Source of the DNA: Hyphomicrobiaceae bacterium
GTDB taxonomy: Bacteria > Pseudomonadota > Alphaproteobacteria > Rhizobiales > Hyphomicrobiaceae
Assembly: GCA_025351355.1 (NCBI GenBank)
Contig: JANXWC010000241.1
Location: 1-42,757 of the forward strand
Direction: 5' to 3'
Length of the DNA: 42,757 nt
Position 1 is the stretch's first letter, and the number at the start of each line of letters is the position of its first letter. Both the position numbers and the translations under genes were made by a program. Positions 15,315-23,832 of this stretch are shown in pieces. The notes beneath the pieces are model-generated. The model was not told where the DNA came from and did not search any database. It saw only the letters and a list, made by a program, of their open reading frames with translations.

Positions 15315-17825
15315 ATGCACAGCAAACCCATGCAATTTTCCCCCGCCCTGCCGATTGATGCCGTACTGCCGGAGGTGACTGCGACGCTCGCCTTAGGCAC
15401 AACCGCAGTGCTGGTTGCGCCGCCAGGTGCAGGCAAGACCACCCGCCTACCGCTGGCGCTGCTCGGCGCGCCGTGGCTCGGCGGAAAACGAATACTGGTG
15501 CTGGAGCCACGCCGCATCGCTGCGCGCGGGGCCGCCGAACGCATGGCGAAAACGCTCGGTGAGAGCGTGGGCGGCATCGTCGGACTGCGCGCACGCCTGG
15601 GCACGAAAGTCTCCAATCGCACCCGCATCGAAGTGGTCACCGAAGGGGTGTTTACCCGCATGATCCTCGATGATCCCAGCCTCGAAACAGTTGGGACGGT
15701 GCTGTTCGACGAATTCCACGAACGCTCACTCGATGCCGATCTGGGGCTGGCGCTCGCACGTGACTGTCAGCGCGGCCTCCGCGAAGACCTGCGCCTGCTC
15801 ATCATGTCCGCCACACTTGATGGCGCGCGTGTTTCCAACATGCTCGATGGCTGTCCGGTCATCACCAGCGAGGGTCGCGCTTTTCCCGTAGCCACGCACT
15901 ATCTCGGACGCGGCGCTGGCAGCCGCATTGAAGACGCAATGGCCGACGCGACAATGCAGGCGCTCCGGCAAGAGACCGGATCGATCTTGGCCTTTCTTCC
16001 AGGGCAAGGCGAAATCAGGCGAACCGAACAGCGCCTTGTCGAGCGTCTTGCAAACTCCAAACTTGGCGAGAGTGTAGACGTTGTTGGCTTGCATGGCGGC
16101 CTCGATCCGCGTGAGCAGGACCGTGCGATAAGTTCGCCGGCACCGGGCCGCCGGAAAGTCGTGCTGGCCACGTCGGTGGCCGAGACTTCCATCACCATTG
16201 ACGGCGTGCGGGTTGTCATTGACTGCGGCCTCGCGCGCGTGCCTCGGTTCGAGGCCGATGTTGGCGTGACGCGGCTGGAAACCGTGCGCGTGTCGCGGGC
16301 GGCTGCCGATCAACGACGCGGTCGTGCCGGGCGCACCGAACCCGGTATCTGTTATCGGCTGTGGGACGAGCCGGAAACGCAAGCACTGCCCGCGTACGCC
16401 ATGCCGGAGATTCTCGCCGCTGACTTATCCGGCCTGCTACTCGATTGCGCGAGTTGGGGTGTAAACGACCCAGCATCATTGGATTTTCTCGATCCTCCGC
16501 CGACCTCGGCCGTGTCGGCTGCCCGCGCAGAATTGACGGCGCTCGGAGCGCTCGACGAGAGCGGCCGCCTAACCAAGCTTGGGGAACGTATCCAGGCGCT
16601 GCCGCTGCCAGCGCGGCTTGCGGCCATGGTGCTGGCAGCGACGGCGACCGGCCAAGAAGATGTTGCCGCGGAAATTGCCGCCGTCATCGTTGAGCGTGGC
16701 CTTGGCGGCTCCAGTACCGACCTGGACCACCGCTTGGACGGTTTTCGCCGGGACCGCGGTCGACGCGCCGACGACATGCGGCGGCTTGCCGCCGGTTGGG
16801 CTCGGGCCGCACGCACCGATGCGAGAAAAGCCGCATCCGAAGGCGCGCCAACTTCGACCGCGCGCCTATTGGCACTTGCCTATCCCAATCGCATCGCCAA
16901 GGCGAGGGGCGGCAGCAGTGGCGGAGTCTTCCTTCTCGCCAATGGTCGCGGCGCCAACATCGATGCCACCGACAGCCTGGCGCGAGCGCCATTTCTGGTC
17001 GTCGCCGAGTTAGCCGGCAAGGCCCAGTCGACCCGAATTCTGCTGGCTGCGGTGCTAGATCCAGCCGAACTCGACGCAATTGCGGGAGATCGCATTGAGC
17101 AAGCCGACGACGTGCAGTTCGAGCCCGCAACGGCGAGCCTCCGCGCTCGTCGCATTCGTCGCCTTGGTGCGATCGTGCTGGACAGCTCACCATTGCAGGT
17201 TCCCGCCACGGCTGCTGCCGCGGCCACATTGGCGTCCGGCATCGCTCGCCTCGGCATCGACAGGTTGCCTTGGTCGAACGCGCAAATTCAGTTGCGCGAT
17301 CGTGTTGCGTTTCTGCGTGCGGGAGCACTCGACAGCTGGCCCGACCTGAGCGCTACCGCTCTCGCCGCCGGCGCGACCGAATGGCTAGCGCCGTTCCTTC
17401 TCGGCAAGGCGAGCATTGCGGCAGTAAGTTTCAACGATCTGCAGGCCGCTCTCGACCTGCTGCTTCCCTGGGATTTGCGCCGCCGCCTCGAGGTCGAAGC
17501 ACCGACGCATTTCGAAGCCCCGACGGGCAATCGCCACGCAATCATTTACGACGGGCCCTTAGCGCCTATGTTGGGCATCCGGGTGCAGGAGCTGTTCGGC
17601 CTCTCCGTGCACCCGTCAATTGCCAAGGGCCGTTTGCCGTTGACGCTCGAATTATTGTCGCCGGCCCATCGCCCTATTCAGATCACCCGCGATCTGCCCG
17701 GTTTTTGGAACGGCTCTTGGGCGGTTGTCAAATCAGAGATGCGCGGCCGTTATCCCCGCCATCCCTGGCCCGATGATCCCGCCAATGCCATGCCGACTGC
17801 GCGCGCCAAGCCGCGCGGCACTTGA
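15315..17825 (+). CDS. hrpB: ATP-dependent helicase HrpB
   Basis: A DEAH/RHA-type superfamily 2 helicase of about 836 residues, the usual HrpB length. Visible motifs are Walker A PPGAGKTT (residues 36-43), DEFHER (132-137, the DEXH box), the SAT motif in MSATL, and motif VI as DQRRGRAGR. The HA2-like and HrpB-specific C-terminal domains follow (PAHRPIQITRDLPGFWNGSW and the final RYPRHPWPDDP are typical). Its cellular role is not well defined; RNA helicase activity is assumed from the family. Starts at 15315 (MHSKP) and 15330 (MQFSP) are both plausible and neither has a clear Shine-Dalgarno; the longer is given. It is divergent from the micropeptide genes. Confidence 0.93.
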   Translation: MHSKPMQFSPALPIDAVLPEVTATLALGTTAVLVAPPGAGKTTRLPLALLGAPWLGGKRILVLEPRRIAARGAAERMAKTLGESVGGIVGLRARLGTKVSNRTRIEVVTEGVFTRMILDDPSLETVGTVLFDEFHERSLDADLGLALARDCQRGLREDLRLLIMSATLDGARVSNMLDGCPVITSEGRAFPVATHYLGRGAGSRIEDAMADATMQALRQETGSILAFLPGQGEIRRTEQRLVERLANSKLGESVDVVGLHGGLDPREQDRAISSPAPGRRKVVLATSVAETSITIDGVRVVIDCGLARVPRFEADVGVTRLETVRVSRAAADQRRGRAGRTEPGICYRLWDEPETQALPAYAMPEILAADLSGLLLDCASWGVNDPASLDFLDPPPTSAVSAARAELTALGALDESGRLTKLGERIQALPLPARLAAMVLAATATGQEDVAAEIAAVIVERGLGGSSTDLDHRLDGFRRDRGRRADDMRRLAAGWARAARTDARKAASEGAPTSTARLLALAYPNRIAKARGGSSGGVFLLANGRGANIDATDSLARAPFLVVAELAGKAQSTRILLAAVLDPAELDAIAGDRIEQADDVQFEPATASLRARRIRRLGAIVLDSSPLQVPATAAAAATLASGIARLGIDRLPWSNAQIQLRDRVAFLRAGALDSWPDLSATALAAGATEWLAPFLLGKASIAAVSFNDLQAALDLLLPWDLRRRLEVEAPTHFEAPTGNRHAIIYDGPLAPMLGIRVQELFGLSVHPSIAKGRLPLTLELLSPAHRPIQITRDLPGFWNGSWAVVKSEMRGRYPRHPWPDDPANAMPTARAKPRGT

Positions 17826-17915
17826 CGCAAAAGCCGGGTAATAGCCGCGTCATAAATTTGTGCGACGCAGCAACCGCAAGCGCCGGATCTCAACATCGCG
17901 ATTCCCGTCTTTTGC

Positions 17916-17959
17916 AAGAAAATTTTTCTTGACCTGTTGAATTAATGTCGCGCTAAATA
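17916..17959 (+). promoter_or_regulatory. Candidate sigma-70-type promoter with an adjoining palindrome
   Basis: TTGACC (17929-17934) and TAAATA (17954-17959) form a -35/-10 pair with a 19-base spacer (18 if the -10 is read one base earlier). The -35 is overlapped by a perfect 7-bp inverted repeat, AAGAAAA T TTTTCTT (17916-17930), which could be an operator or simply A/T-rich promoter DNA. It is 85 bases upstream of the small gene at 18045. Confidence 0.4.
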
Positions 17960-18044
17960 ATGCTGTGCAAAAGTGGTTGAACCAATCTGCTCCGCCTGCG
18001 TTCCGGAATGGTCAGACGTAGTTAAAGTCTTGAAGAGGTCGGCA

Positions 18045-18323
18045 ATGAGCGTATTTCAGACACTCGACGAACTTGATCGCGCCGCAGCGGCAGCCGGTTT
18101 TTCAATGGCCTCTGAAGTGGATGACGCTCCGACAGCTCTAACCACCCCCTTCGAAGGCGACGCCGTGGCACGCGGTTCGCGGACAGTTCCGATGATCGAT
18201 CAGCCTTCAGTTGCCGTCACGGCAGCCCGTCGTGTGGATGAAGGGGCTCGTAGTTTAGTGGCTGGAGCTCATACCGTTCGAGATACGGTTTACAATTACC
18301 TTGGGCTCGGTGCGACCGCGTAG
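18045..18323 (+). CDS. Small protein of unknown function
   Basis: The 92-residue product (MSVFQTLDELDRAAAAAGF...TVYNYLGLGATA) has no signal peptide, membrane segment or recognised motif. It is Ala-rich, with helical character at both ends (DELDRAAAAAG; AARRVDEGARSLVAGAHTVRDTV) and a disordered-looking middle. The ATG at 18045 is preceded six bases upstream by AAGAGG, better supported than the upstream in-frame ATG at 17973. A promoter-like sequence lies upstream. It is a lone gene between hrpB and a convergent cytochrome gene. I do not recognise a family. Confidence 0.6.
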   Translation: MSVFQTLDELDRAAAAAGFSMASEVDDAPTALTTPFEGDAVARGSRTVPMIDQPSVAVTAARRVDEGARSLVAGAHTVRDTVYNYLGLGATA

Positions 18324-18362
18324 GTCGCTGCGGAGCCGGCACCTTACGAGCGCATCAACATA

Positions 18363-19283
18363 TCATTTCCCCGGCGCTTTGCCCGCCCGCGGTGGAAGAC
18401 TCTTTAAGTAAGTCGCTATCGCTGCACGATCCACTGTTGTCAATTTTGCCGTGTTGCCAATGACTTCACTCATGGAGTCGGCCAACTGGTACCCGTTCGG
18501 CGTCAATCCCGTCTCCAACGCATATTCAATGTCTTTAGCTGACCAATCAGCAATGCCGTCGGCATGTGGGGTGATGTTTGGAACCCAGCCAGTTCCTTCT
18601 AATGCAGCGCCGCCTGCATACCGTTTCGACGCGACAATCCCGCCAAGACCATTGCGCGGGCTATGACACTCAGCGCAGTGCCCAAGAGCCTCGACGAGAT
18701 AAGCGCCTCGATTGGCGGCGGCATCTCGCGCCGGATCCGGTGCAAATGGCTTCCCATCCAGAAACAGCAGCTTCCACCCCCCCAGCAGCCGGCGGATATT
18801 GAAGGGAAAGCCAATTTTGTGCGGCTCGGATGCGAGTGCCACGGGCGGTAGCGCCTTGATGTAGGCGAACAGATCGCGCGCGTCATCGAGCGACATACGC
18901 TGATAGGATGTGTAGGGGAAAGCGGGATAGAGATGCTCGTTGTCGCGCCCGACGCCGCGCAACAGGGCATTGGCGAATTGGACCTCGGTCCAAGCACCGA
19001 TGCCGGCCTTCGGATCAGGCGAAATGTTCGGCACCTTGAAGGTTCCGAATGGCGACTGCAGCGCCAACCCGCCGCCTAGCCTCAGATGATCGTCCTGCTT
19101 CGGTGTCGCATGGCAGGAACTACAGCCGCCGATATTGAACAGCGTGGCGCCGTTGGCGAGGTCGGCCGTCCTGGGCCGGAATTGTTCCGCAGCCAGCGTG
19201 CTCGGTTGCGTGAGGAGATAGAACGCCGCAAGCCCGAGCAGCGCCAATGCGAATAGTGCTGTCAGCAGTCGACGAAACCGCAT
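18363..19283 (-). CDS. Diheme c-type cytochrome, membrane-anchored
   Basis: The 306-residue product has an N-terminal hydrophobic segment (about residues 6-25) that acts as a signal anchor, then two cytochrome c domains with heme motifs CSSCH (54-58) and CAECH (203-207). Candidate distal methionine and NI(S/T)P motifs (VPNISPD, VPNITPHADG) are typical of the cytochrome subunits of membrane alcohol/aldehyde dehydrogenases and related diheme carriers. It would transfer electrons in the periplasm. It lies 90 bases downstream of a cytochrome c' gene on the same strand, so the two may be co-expressed. No dehydrogenase large subunit is adjacent, so its donor is unknown. Confidence 0.87.
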   Translation of the reverse strand: MRFRRLLTALFALALLGLAAFYLLTQPSTLAAEQFRPRTADLANGATLFNIGGCSSCHATPKQDDHLRLGGGLALQSPFGTFKVPNISPDPKAGIGAWTEVQFANALLRGVGRDNEHLYPAFPYTSYQRMSLDDARDLFAYIKALPPVALASEPHKIGFPFNIRRLLGGWKLLFLDGKPFAPDPARDAAANRGAYLVEALGHCAECHSPRNGLGGIVASKRYAGGAALEGTGWVPNITPHADGIADWSAKDIEYALETGLTPNGYQLADSMSEVIGNTAKLTTVDRAAIATYLKSLPPRAGKAPGK

Positions 19284-19373
19284 TCAATGTCCCTTGATAG
19301 CATCCGCCACTCACCCGTAAAGGCGCGCGGCTGAGAATGCGGCAAGTGTGCTATCGAAAGCACAAAGTTCAAG

Positions 19374-19850
19374 TTACGGCTTTGGCTTCTTAAAGCTTTC
19401 GCGCAGCGGCGGTGCGAATCCATCGGCATCCTTGTGGCAGCTATTGCAGCCCTCTGAGATGACTTTCGGATACTCGGTTTTAAGCGTCGCCTCATCCGTG
19501 ATGGCAACAGCGGCGGCCTTGACGACAGTTACAAACTTATCTGCGGCGGCATCAAACTCCGCCTTCGACTGCCAGATTTTCGGTTTTGCGTCGGTGTCGC
19601 CGCCGGTCTTGGAATCCTCCGGGAACAAGCCTTTGAATTTCGCCGCTTGTTCTTGATACATTTTCAAGTTGGCTTGGATTTTTGCCAAATCAAACGGCAC
19701 GCTTCCTTTCATCATGCCGAAGTTGGTAGCACTCCCGGCCACGATGGTCTGCATGGTCTCCCGGCGCGACTTGATGACATCCAGGTTCTGCGCAAAAACG
19801 GCGGTCGCCCCTACAGCGACCACGGAGAGAACGGCTAATGTGCGATACAT
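19374..19850 (-). CDS. Cytochrome c' (periplasmic)
   Basis: The 158-residue product has a signal peptide (MYRTLAVLSVVAVGATAVFAQ) and a four-helix cytochrome c' domain with its single heme motif near the C-terminus, GCNSCHK (C135, C138, H139), as the family requires. An N-terminal helix begins SRRETMQTI. Cytochromes c' are high-spin, gas-binding proteins linked to nitric oxide tolerance or short-range electron transfer in the periplasm. The gene is first in a likely two-gene unit with the diheme cytochrome and is divergent from the ABC exporter with 274 bases between starts. Confidence 0.9.
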   Translation of the reverse strand: MYRTLAVLSVVAVGATAVFAQNLDVIKSRRETMQTIVAGSATNFGMMKGSVPFDLAKIQANLKMYQEQAAKFKGLFPEDSKTGGDTDAKPKIWQSKAEFDAAADKFVTVVKAAAVAITDEATLKTEYPKVISEGCNSCHKDADGFAPPLRESFKKPKP

Positions 19851-20124
19851 ATTTCCCCCTACACAGATAGTTGAGACCTAATGCCTTTCGAAGTGGCACG
19901 ATCATTGGTACTGAATCATAACATCACGCAATACTCACGTTTTTGTGTTTAAGCCGCACGCGGTTTTTCTCGGGGCGGCAACCGTTTCTTCTCAGTCACA
20001 CCGTTGTAATATCTTGATCCCCATCGGTTTCCCTATCTGTGGGGTTTCGTGTATGTGGCCCTCATGAGCACTAGACCTTCAATCGCGCTAAAGTGCGCGA
20101 AGAACTTTTGAGGAGCCGCCTCTC

Positions 20125-21987
20125 GTGTCTGATGCCGAAACCGGCAGCATCAAGGCTTCAACGGCGGAGACAGGACCGATAGAGGCGGCGCGCGCGTTTC
20201 TGGCGGGGATCGCCGTCGACGGGCGTGCGCGCAGCATCTTGAGCCGCTTCGCCCACGAATGGCTACTGCCGCGCTGGCGGCAGATCATGCTATCACTGAC
20301 CATCGGCGTGGCGTTGGCGCTAGCCACCAGCGGCTATCCGATGATCATCCGGCAATCGTTTGATTCTATTGGCCGGGGTCGCATGGAGCCGTTGCCGTGG
20401 ATTCTCACCGGCATCATCGCCGTGACAACATTTCGCGGATTATTCTTATTCTTGCACCAGATCACTGCCAACCGGTTCATATTCAGGCTCGGCACAGACC
20501 TGCAAACGCACGCCTTCCGCCACCTGATCGGCGCCGATTACGCCCGGTTTGCGAGGGAGGGCACGGGCCACATGGTGTCACGGCTGACCAACGACATCGG
20601 TGTGGTGCAGGCCGCCTGCCAAGCGTCGCTCAACACGCTGTTGCGCGACGCGATGACGGTGGTCGGCCTGGTTGGGACCATGGTCTACCTCGATCCCTTG
20701 TTGTCGATGATCGTGCTGGGCGTGTTTCCGATTGCCATATTGCCTATTGTTATGATCAGCCGGCGCTTGCGGCGGGTATCCAAGGAAACGCAGCATCAAG
20801 TCGGCGAAATGACCGCCGCGCTGACCGAGAAACTTGCCGGCGCGCGGCTCATAAAAACGTTTCGCTTGGAAGATTACGCTACCAAGAAGCTTAGCGAAAA
20901 TTTTGAACAGATTTTCAAGCTGCGCATGAAGGCCGTGCGGGCGCGGGCGCGCCTAGGCCCGATGCTGGAAGCCTGCGCAGGCCTGGCCATCGCTGGCGTT
21001 ATCTGGCTCGCCACCTGGCGGATATCGACCGGAATTTCCTCAACCGGTGATTTCATGGCATTTGTGACGGCGCTGCTGATGGCAGCCAGTTCGCTGCGGT
21101 CAGTGGGCAACTTTTCGTCGGGCGTGCAGGACGGGATTGCAGCGCTGGAGCGGCTTTACACCTTGTTTGACGACAAGCCCTCGGTAGTCGATCGCCTCAA
21201 TGCCAAGCCGCTTGCCGTCGCGCTAGGCAACATCGATTTTGAAGGTGTCGCATTTGCCTATGAGACGCGCGGCGATCTGCCGGCCATCAGTGATTTCACG
21301 TTGCACATCCCCGGCGGCAAGACCGCCGCCTTCGTCGGGCGTTCAGGCGCCGGTAAGTCGACCATCATCAACTTGGTGCCACGCTTGTTCGACGTGTCGT
21401 CCGGTGCCATTTTGATTGATCGGCAGGACCTGCGCGACGTCACGCTGGAATCGCTGCGCAACGCCGTTTCGATCGTCAGCCAGGATGTGACGCTGTTCGA
21501 CGACACCATTCGCGCCAACATTGCGCTTGGCAAACTCGCTGCGACGCACGACGAGATCGTAGCAGCCGCCAAGGCCGCTGCCGCTCATGATTTCATTATG
21601 GCTCAACCGCAAGGCTACGATACGGTGATCGGCGACAGCGGCATGCGCCTGTCGGGCGGACAACGGCAGCGGTTGGCACTTGCACGGGCCATTCTCAAGG
21701 ACGCGCCGATCCTGCTGCTCGATGAAGCAACCAGCGCGCTCGACACCGAATCCGAGCGATTGGTGCAGGGGGCACTGGCTCGCTTCACCCGCAATCGTAC
21801 AACGCTGGTCATCGCACACCGTTTATCCACCGTTCAAAAAGCCGATATCATCTGCGTCATGGACAATGGGTTGATCGTGGAAACGGGTGGACATGCCGAA
21901 TTGTTGGCGCGTGACGGCGTCTATGCCAGACTGTGTCGCGCTCAACTACTGATTGAAGCCGAAAGTCCTTCCACCGCCCTCAACTAG
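20125..21987 (+). CDS. ABC-type exporter, fused permease and ATPase (MsbA/LmrA type)
   Basis: A half-transporter of 620 residues that would dimerise in the inner membrane. The N-terminal domain has about six helices (roughly residues 50-320), and the nucleotide-binding domain carries Walker A GRSGAGKST (405-413), the ABC signature LSGGQ (509-513), Walker B ILLLDEAT (529-536) and the H-loop in AHRLST. The layout matches MsbA-like lipid or drug exporters; the substrate is not evident. The start is GTG at 20125, supported by GAGGAG nine bases upstream. It stands before the thioredoxin-fold genes but with a 250-base gap, so it is probably transcribed separately. Confidence 0.92.
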   Translation: MSDAETGSIKASTAETGPIEAARAFLAGIAVDGRARSILSRFAHEWLLPRWRQIMLSLTIGVALALATSGYPMIIRQSFDSIGRGRMEPLPWILTGIIAVTTFRGLFLFLHQITANRFIFRLGTDLQTHAFRHLIGADYARFAREGTGHMVSRLTNDIGVVQAACQASLNTLLRDAMTVVGLVGTMVYLDPLLSMIVLGVFPIAILPIVMISRRLRRVSKETQHQVGEMTAALTEKLAGARLIKTFRLEDYATKKLSENFEQIFKLRMKAVRARARLGPMLEACAGLAIAGVIWLATWRISTGISSTGDFMAFVTALLMAASSLRSVGNFSSGVQDGIAALERLYTLFDDKPSVVDRLNAKPLAVALGNIDFEGVAFAYETRGDLPAISDFTLHIPGGKTAAFVGRSGAGKSTIINLVPRLFDVSSGAILIDRQDLRDVTLESLRNAVSIVSQDVTLFDDTIRANIALGKLAATHDEIVAAAKAAAAHDFIMAQPQGYDTVIGDSGMRLSGGQRQRLALARAILKDAPILLLDEATSALDTESERLVQGALARFTRNRTTLVIAHRLSTVQKADIICVMDNGLIVETGGHAELLARDGVYARLCRAQLLIEAESPSTALN

Positions 21988-22237
21988 AGTCACCGCGCCC
22001 TAAACGAGCTTCCAGTCGATGCAGCCGTCAAGCCTGTTCCGGGGAAGGCCCTTATTGAGCCATGAAAGCTGTGCTATGCGGCTACAAACAACGGCGAACC
22101 TTTGATCTGTTCGGCGGAGGGCATTTGACTTGGTATTTGCTGATCGCGTCGACGCGGAACGCTGGGCACGTTATCCGACTTGAACTGCAACACGATACAA
22201 TGCTGGCCTCCAGCAACGCCATTCAGGAGCATAGGCA

Positions 22238-22894
22238 ATGACTGATACCACGCTTTCCCGCCGCGCTGTTTTGCTCGCCACCGCGGGCGGCGCTGCATTG
22301 ATGGCGTCACCGGCGCTGGCCCAACGCAAGGCCGACGCGCCGATTTCCGTAGACGAGCTGATGAAACCGGGCGTGTTACCCGATTTGACGCTGGGCGCGG
22401 CAGACGCCCCCTGCACCATCGTCGAATATGCGTCGATGACATGCTCGCACTGCGGCCATTTCCATACCGCCGTCTTCGACACCTTGAAGACCAAATACAT
22501 CGACACCGGCAAAGTGCGCTTCATAATGCGCGAGTTCCCGCTCGACACGTTGGCGGTAGCAGCCTCGATGTTGACGCGCTGCGCAGGCGGCGAAAAAACC
22601 ATCCCTTTGATCGGCGTGTTTTTTGCCAAACAAGACGATTGGGCCTTCCAGCGCACCAACCAAATACCCGAGCTGTTCAAGATCGCACAGCAAGCTGGTT
22701 TTACAAAAGACACCTTCGACAAGTGCCTGACCGATCAGGCGCTCTATGACAAGATCGTGGCAGTCCGCGAACGGGCCAGCAAGGATTTCGGCGTCGACGC
22801 GACGCCGACGTTCTTCATCAATGGCAAACGTCTGGCGGATGCGCCGACCATCGAAGCTTTCGACAAAGCCATATCAGAAGTCGTAAAAAGCTGA
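22238..22894 (+). CDS. DsbA-family thioredoxin-fold protein with a Tat-type signal
   Basis: The 218-residue product begins with a twin-arginine-type signal (SRRAVLLATAGGAALMASPALA, residues 7-28), suggesting export in folded form. The thioredoxin fold has the active site CSHC (residues 69-72) and the cis-proline in DATPTFFINGK. Such DsbA/DsbG-like proteins act as periplasmic thiol oxidases or isomerases. The paralogue at 22908 follows after 13 bases and shares IDTGKVRxIxREFP, so the pair probably arose by tandem duplication. It is followed by smc, an arrangement seen in other alphaproteobacteria. The ATG has AGGAG about ten bases upstream. Confidence 0.9.
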   Translation: MTDTTLSRRAVLLATAGGAALMASPALAQRKADAPISVDELMKPGVLPDLTLGAADAPCTIVEYASMTCSHCGHFHTAVFDTLKTKYIDTGKVRFIMREFPLDTLAVAASMLTRCAGGEKTIPLIGVFFAKQDDWAFQRTNQIPELFKIAQQAGFTKDTFDKCLTDQALYDKIVAVRERASKDFGVDATPTFFINGKRLADAPTIEAFDKAISEVVKS

Positions 22895-22907
22895 CCGCGG
22901 GGGTTCC

Positions 22908-23690
22908 ATGCGCAGATCCGGCATTGTTTCGACTGCACTCGGGCTGGCATTGGTCGGCTTGTGCCTTACACTCTCAGGCTGCTCCAGTATGGGCAATGGC
23001 TTGGCGGTGCTGACCAGTGTAGACGACAACGCGCAGACACCCGACAAAGCCGGCTTCAACCCGTTCACGCAGAAATCCGAGACGGCGCAAGCGGCTCGCG
23101 AAGTTATTCTCAATCCAACTTTGGCTGAGGTGATGGAGCCAGGTCTGCTACCTGAAATGAGCTGGGGGCGCGCTGATGCCCCGGTGACCGTGGTGCAGTA
23201 TGCATCATTGACCTGCCGCTACTGTCGCCGCTTCCACCTTGAAACCTATCCTCAGCTCAAAAGCGAATTCATCGACACCGGCAAGGTCCGCTACATTCTG
23301 CGCGAGTTCCCGATCGGCAAGTCTTCTGGCACCGCGACAATCGCGCTGCGTTGTGCGCCGCCCGACAAGTATCTCGCGCTCTACAGCAAATTCCTCGATC
23401 AGCAGGGTAGCTGGGTCAGCCAGGACGTGCGCACTGATCAGATCCTGAAAGTGGCGGCGCAGGTGGGCGTCACTGGCGATCAGTTCAACGCCTGTCTCAA
23501 CGATAAGGAGATGATCACCAAACTCTCCCAGATCAAGGATCGGGGCCGCAAGCTCGGCGTCATCGGCACGCCGAATTATTTTATTAACGGCAAACTTGTG
23601 AAGTCGGAAATCGGACTGGGCGATATCCGCCTCGCGACGATCGCCGCCGAGACGCGGGCGTTGCCGACGCTGGCCGCAAAGTCGAATTGA
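22908..23690 (+). CDS. DsbA-family thioredoxin-fold lipoprotein
   Basis: The 260-residue product has a lipoprotein signal with lipobox LSGC (lipidated Cys25), a Ser/Asn/Gln-rich linker of about 60 residues, and then a thioredoxin fold with active site CRYC (103-106) and the cis-proline in IGTPNYFINGK. Unlike its Tat-type neighbour it would be membrane-tethered in the periplasm. The dipeptide between the cysteines (RY) differs from that of the neighbour (SH), so the redox potentials, and possibly the roles, should differ. It is 13 bases downstream of the first gene, clearly in the same operon. Confidence 0.9.
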   Translation: MRRSGIVSTALGLALVGLCLTLSGCSSMGNGLAVLTSVDDNAQTPDKAGFNPFTQKSETAQAAREVILNPTLAEVMEPGLLPEMSWGRADAPVTVVQYASLTCRYCRRFHLETYPQLKSEFIDTGKVRYILREFPIGKSSGTATIALRCAPPDKYLALYSKFLDQQGSWVSQDVRTDQILKVAAQVGVTGDQFNACLNDKEMITKLSQIKDRGRKLGVIGTPNYFINGKLVKSEIGLGDIRLATIAAETRALPTLAAKSN

Positions 23691-23832
23691 TCGCCGCGGG
23701 CCCACACAGTGCCGGTTGGTATGGCCTTTGCGTTGCATCGGCCAATCCCGGTATAAAGCCCGGGTTAATGCGTCACCTGTCCCACAATGCGCCCCTTCTC
23801 CGGCGCCTCGTGTGTGACTGGAACGGGTTGCC

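Noticed and set aside
22062-22241. A 59-codon plus-strand frame whose TGA overlaps the ATG of the Tat-type DsbA-like gene (ATGA).
   Set aside because: It has no good ribosome binding site at normal spacing, its product (MKAVLCGYKQRRTFDL...) resembles nothing, and the overlap can arise by chance.
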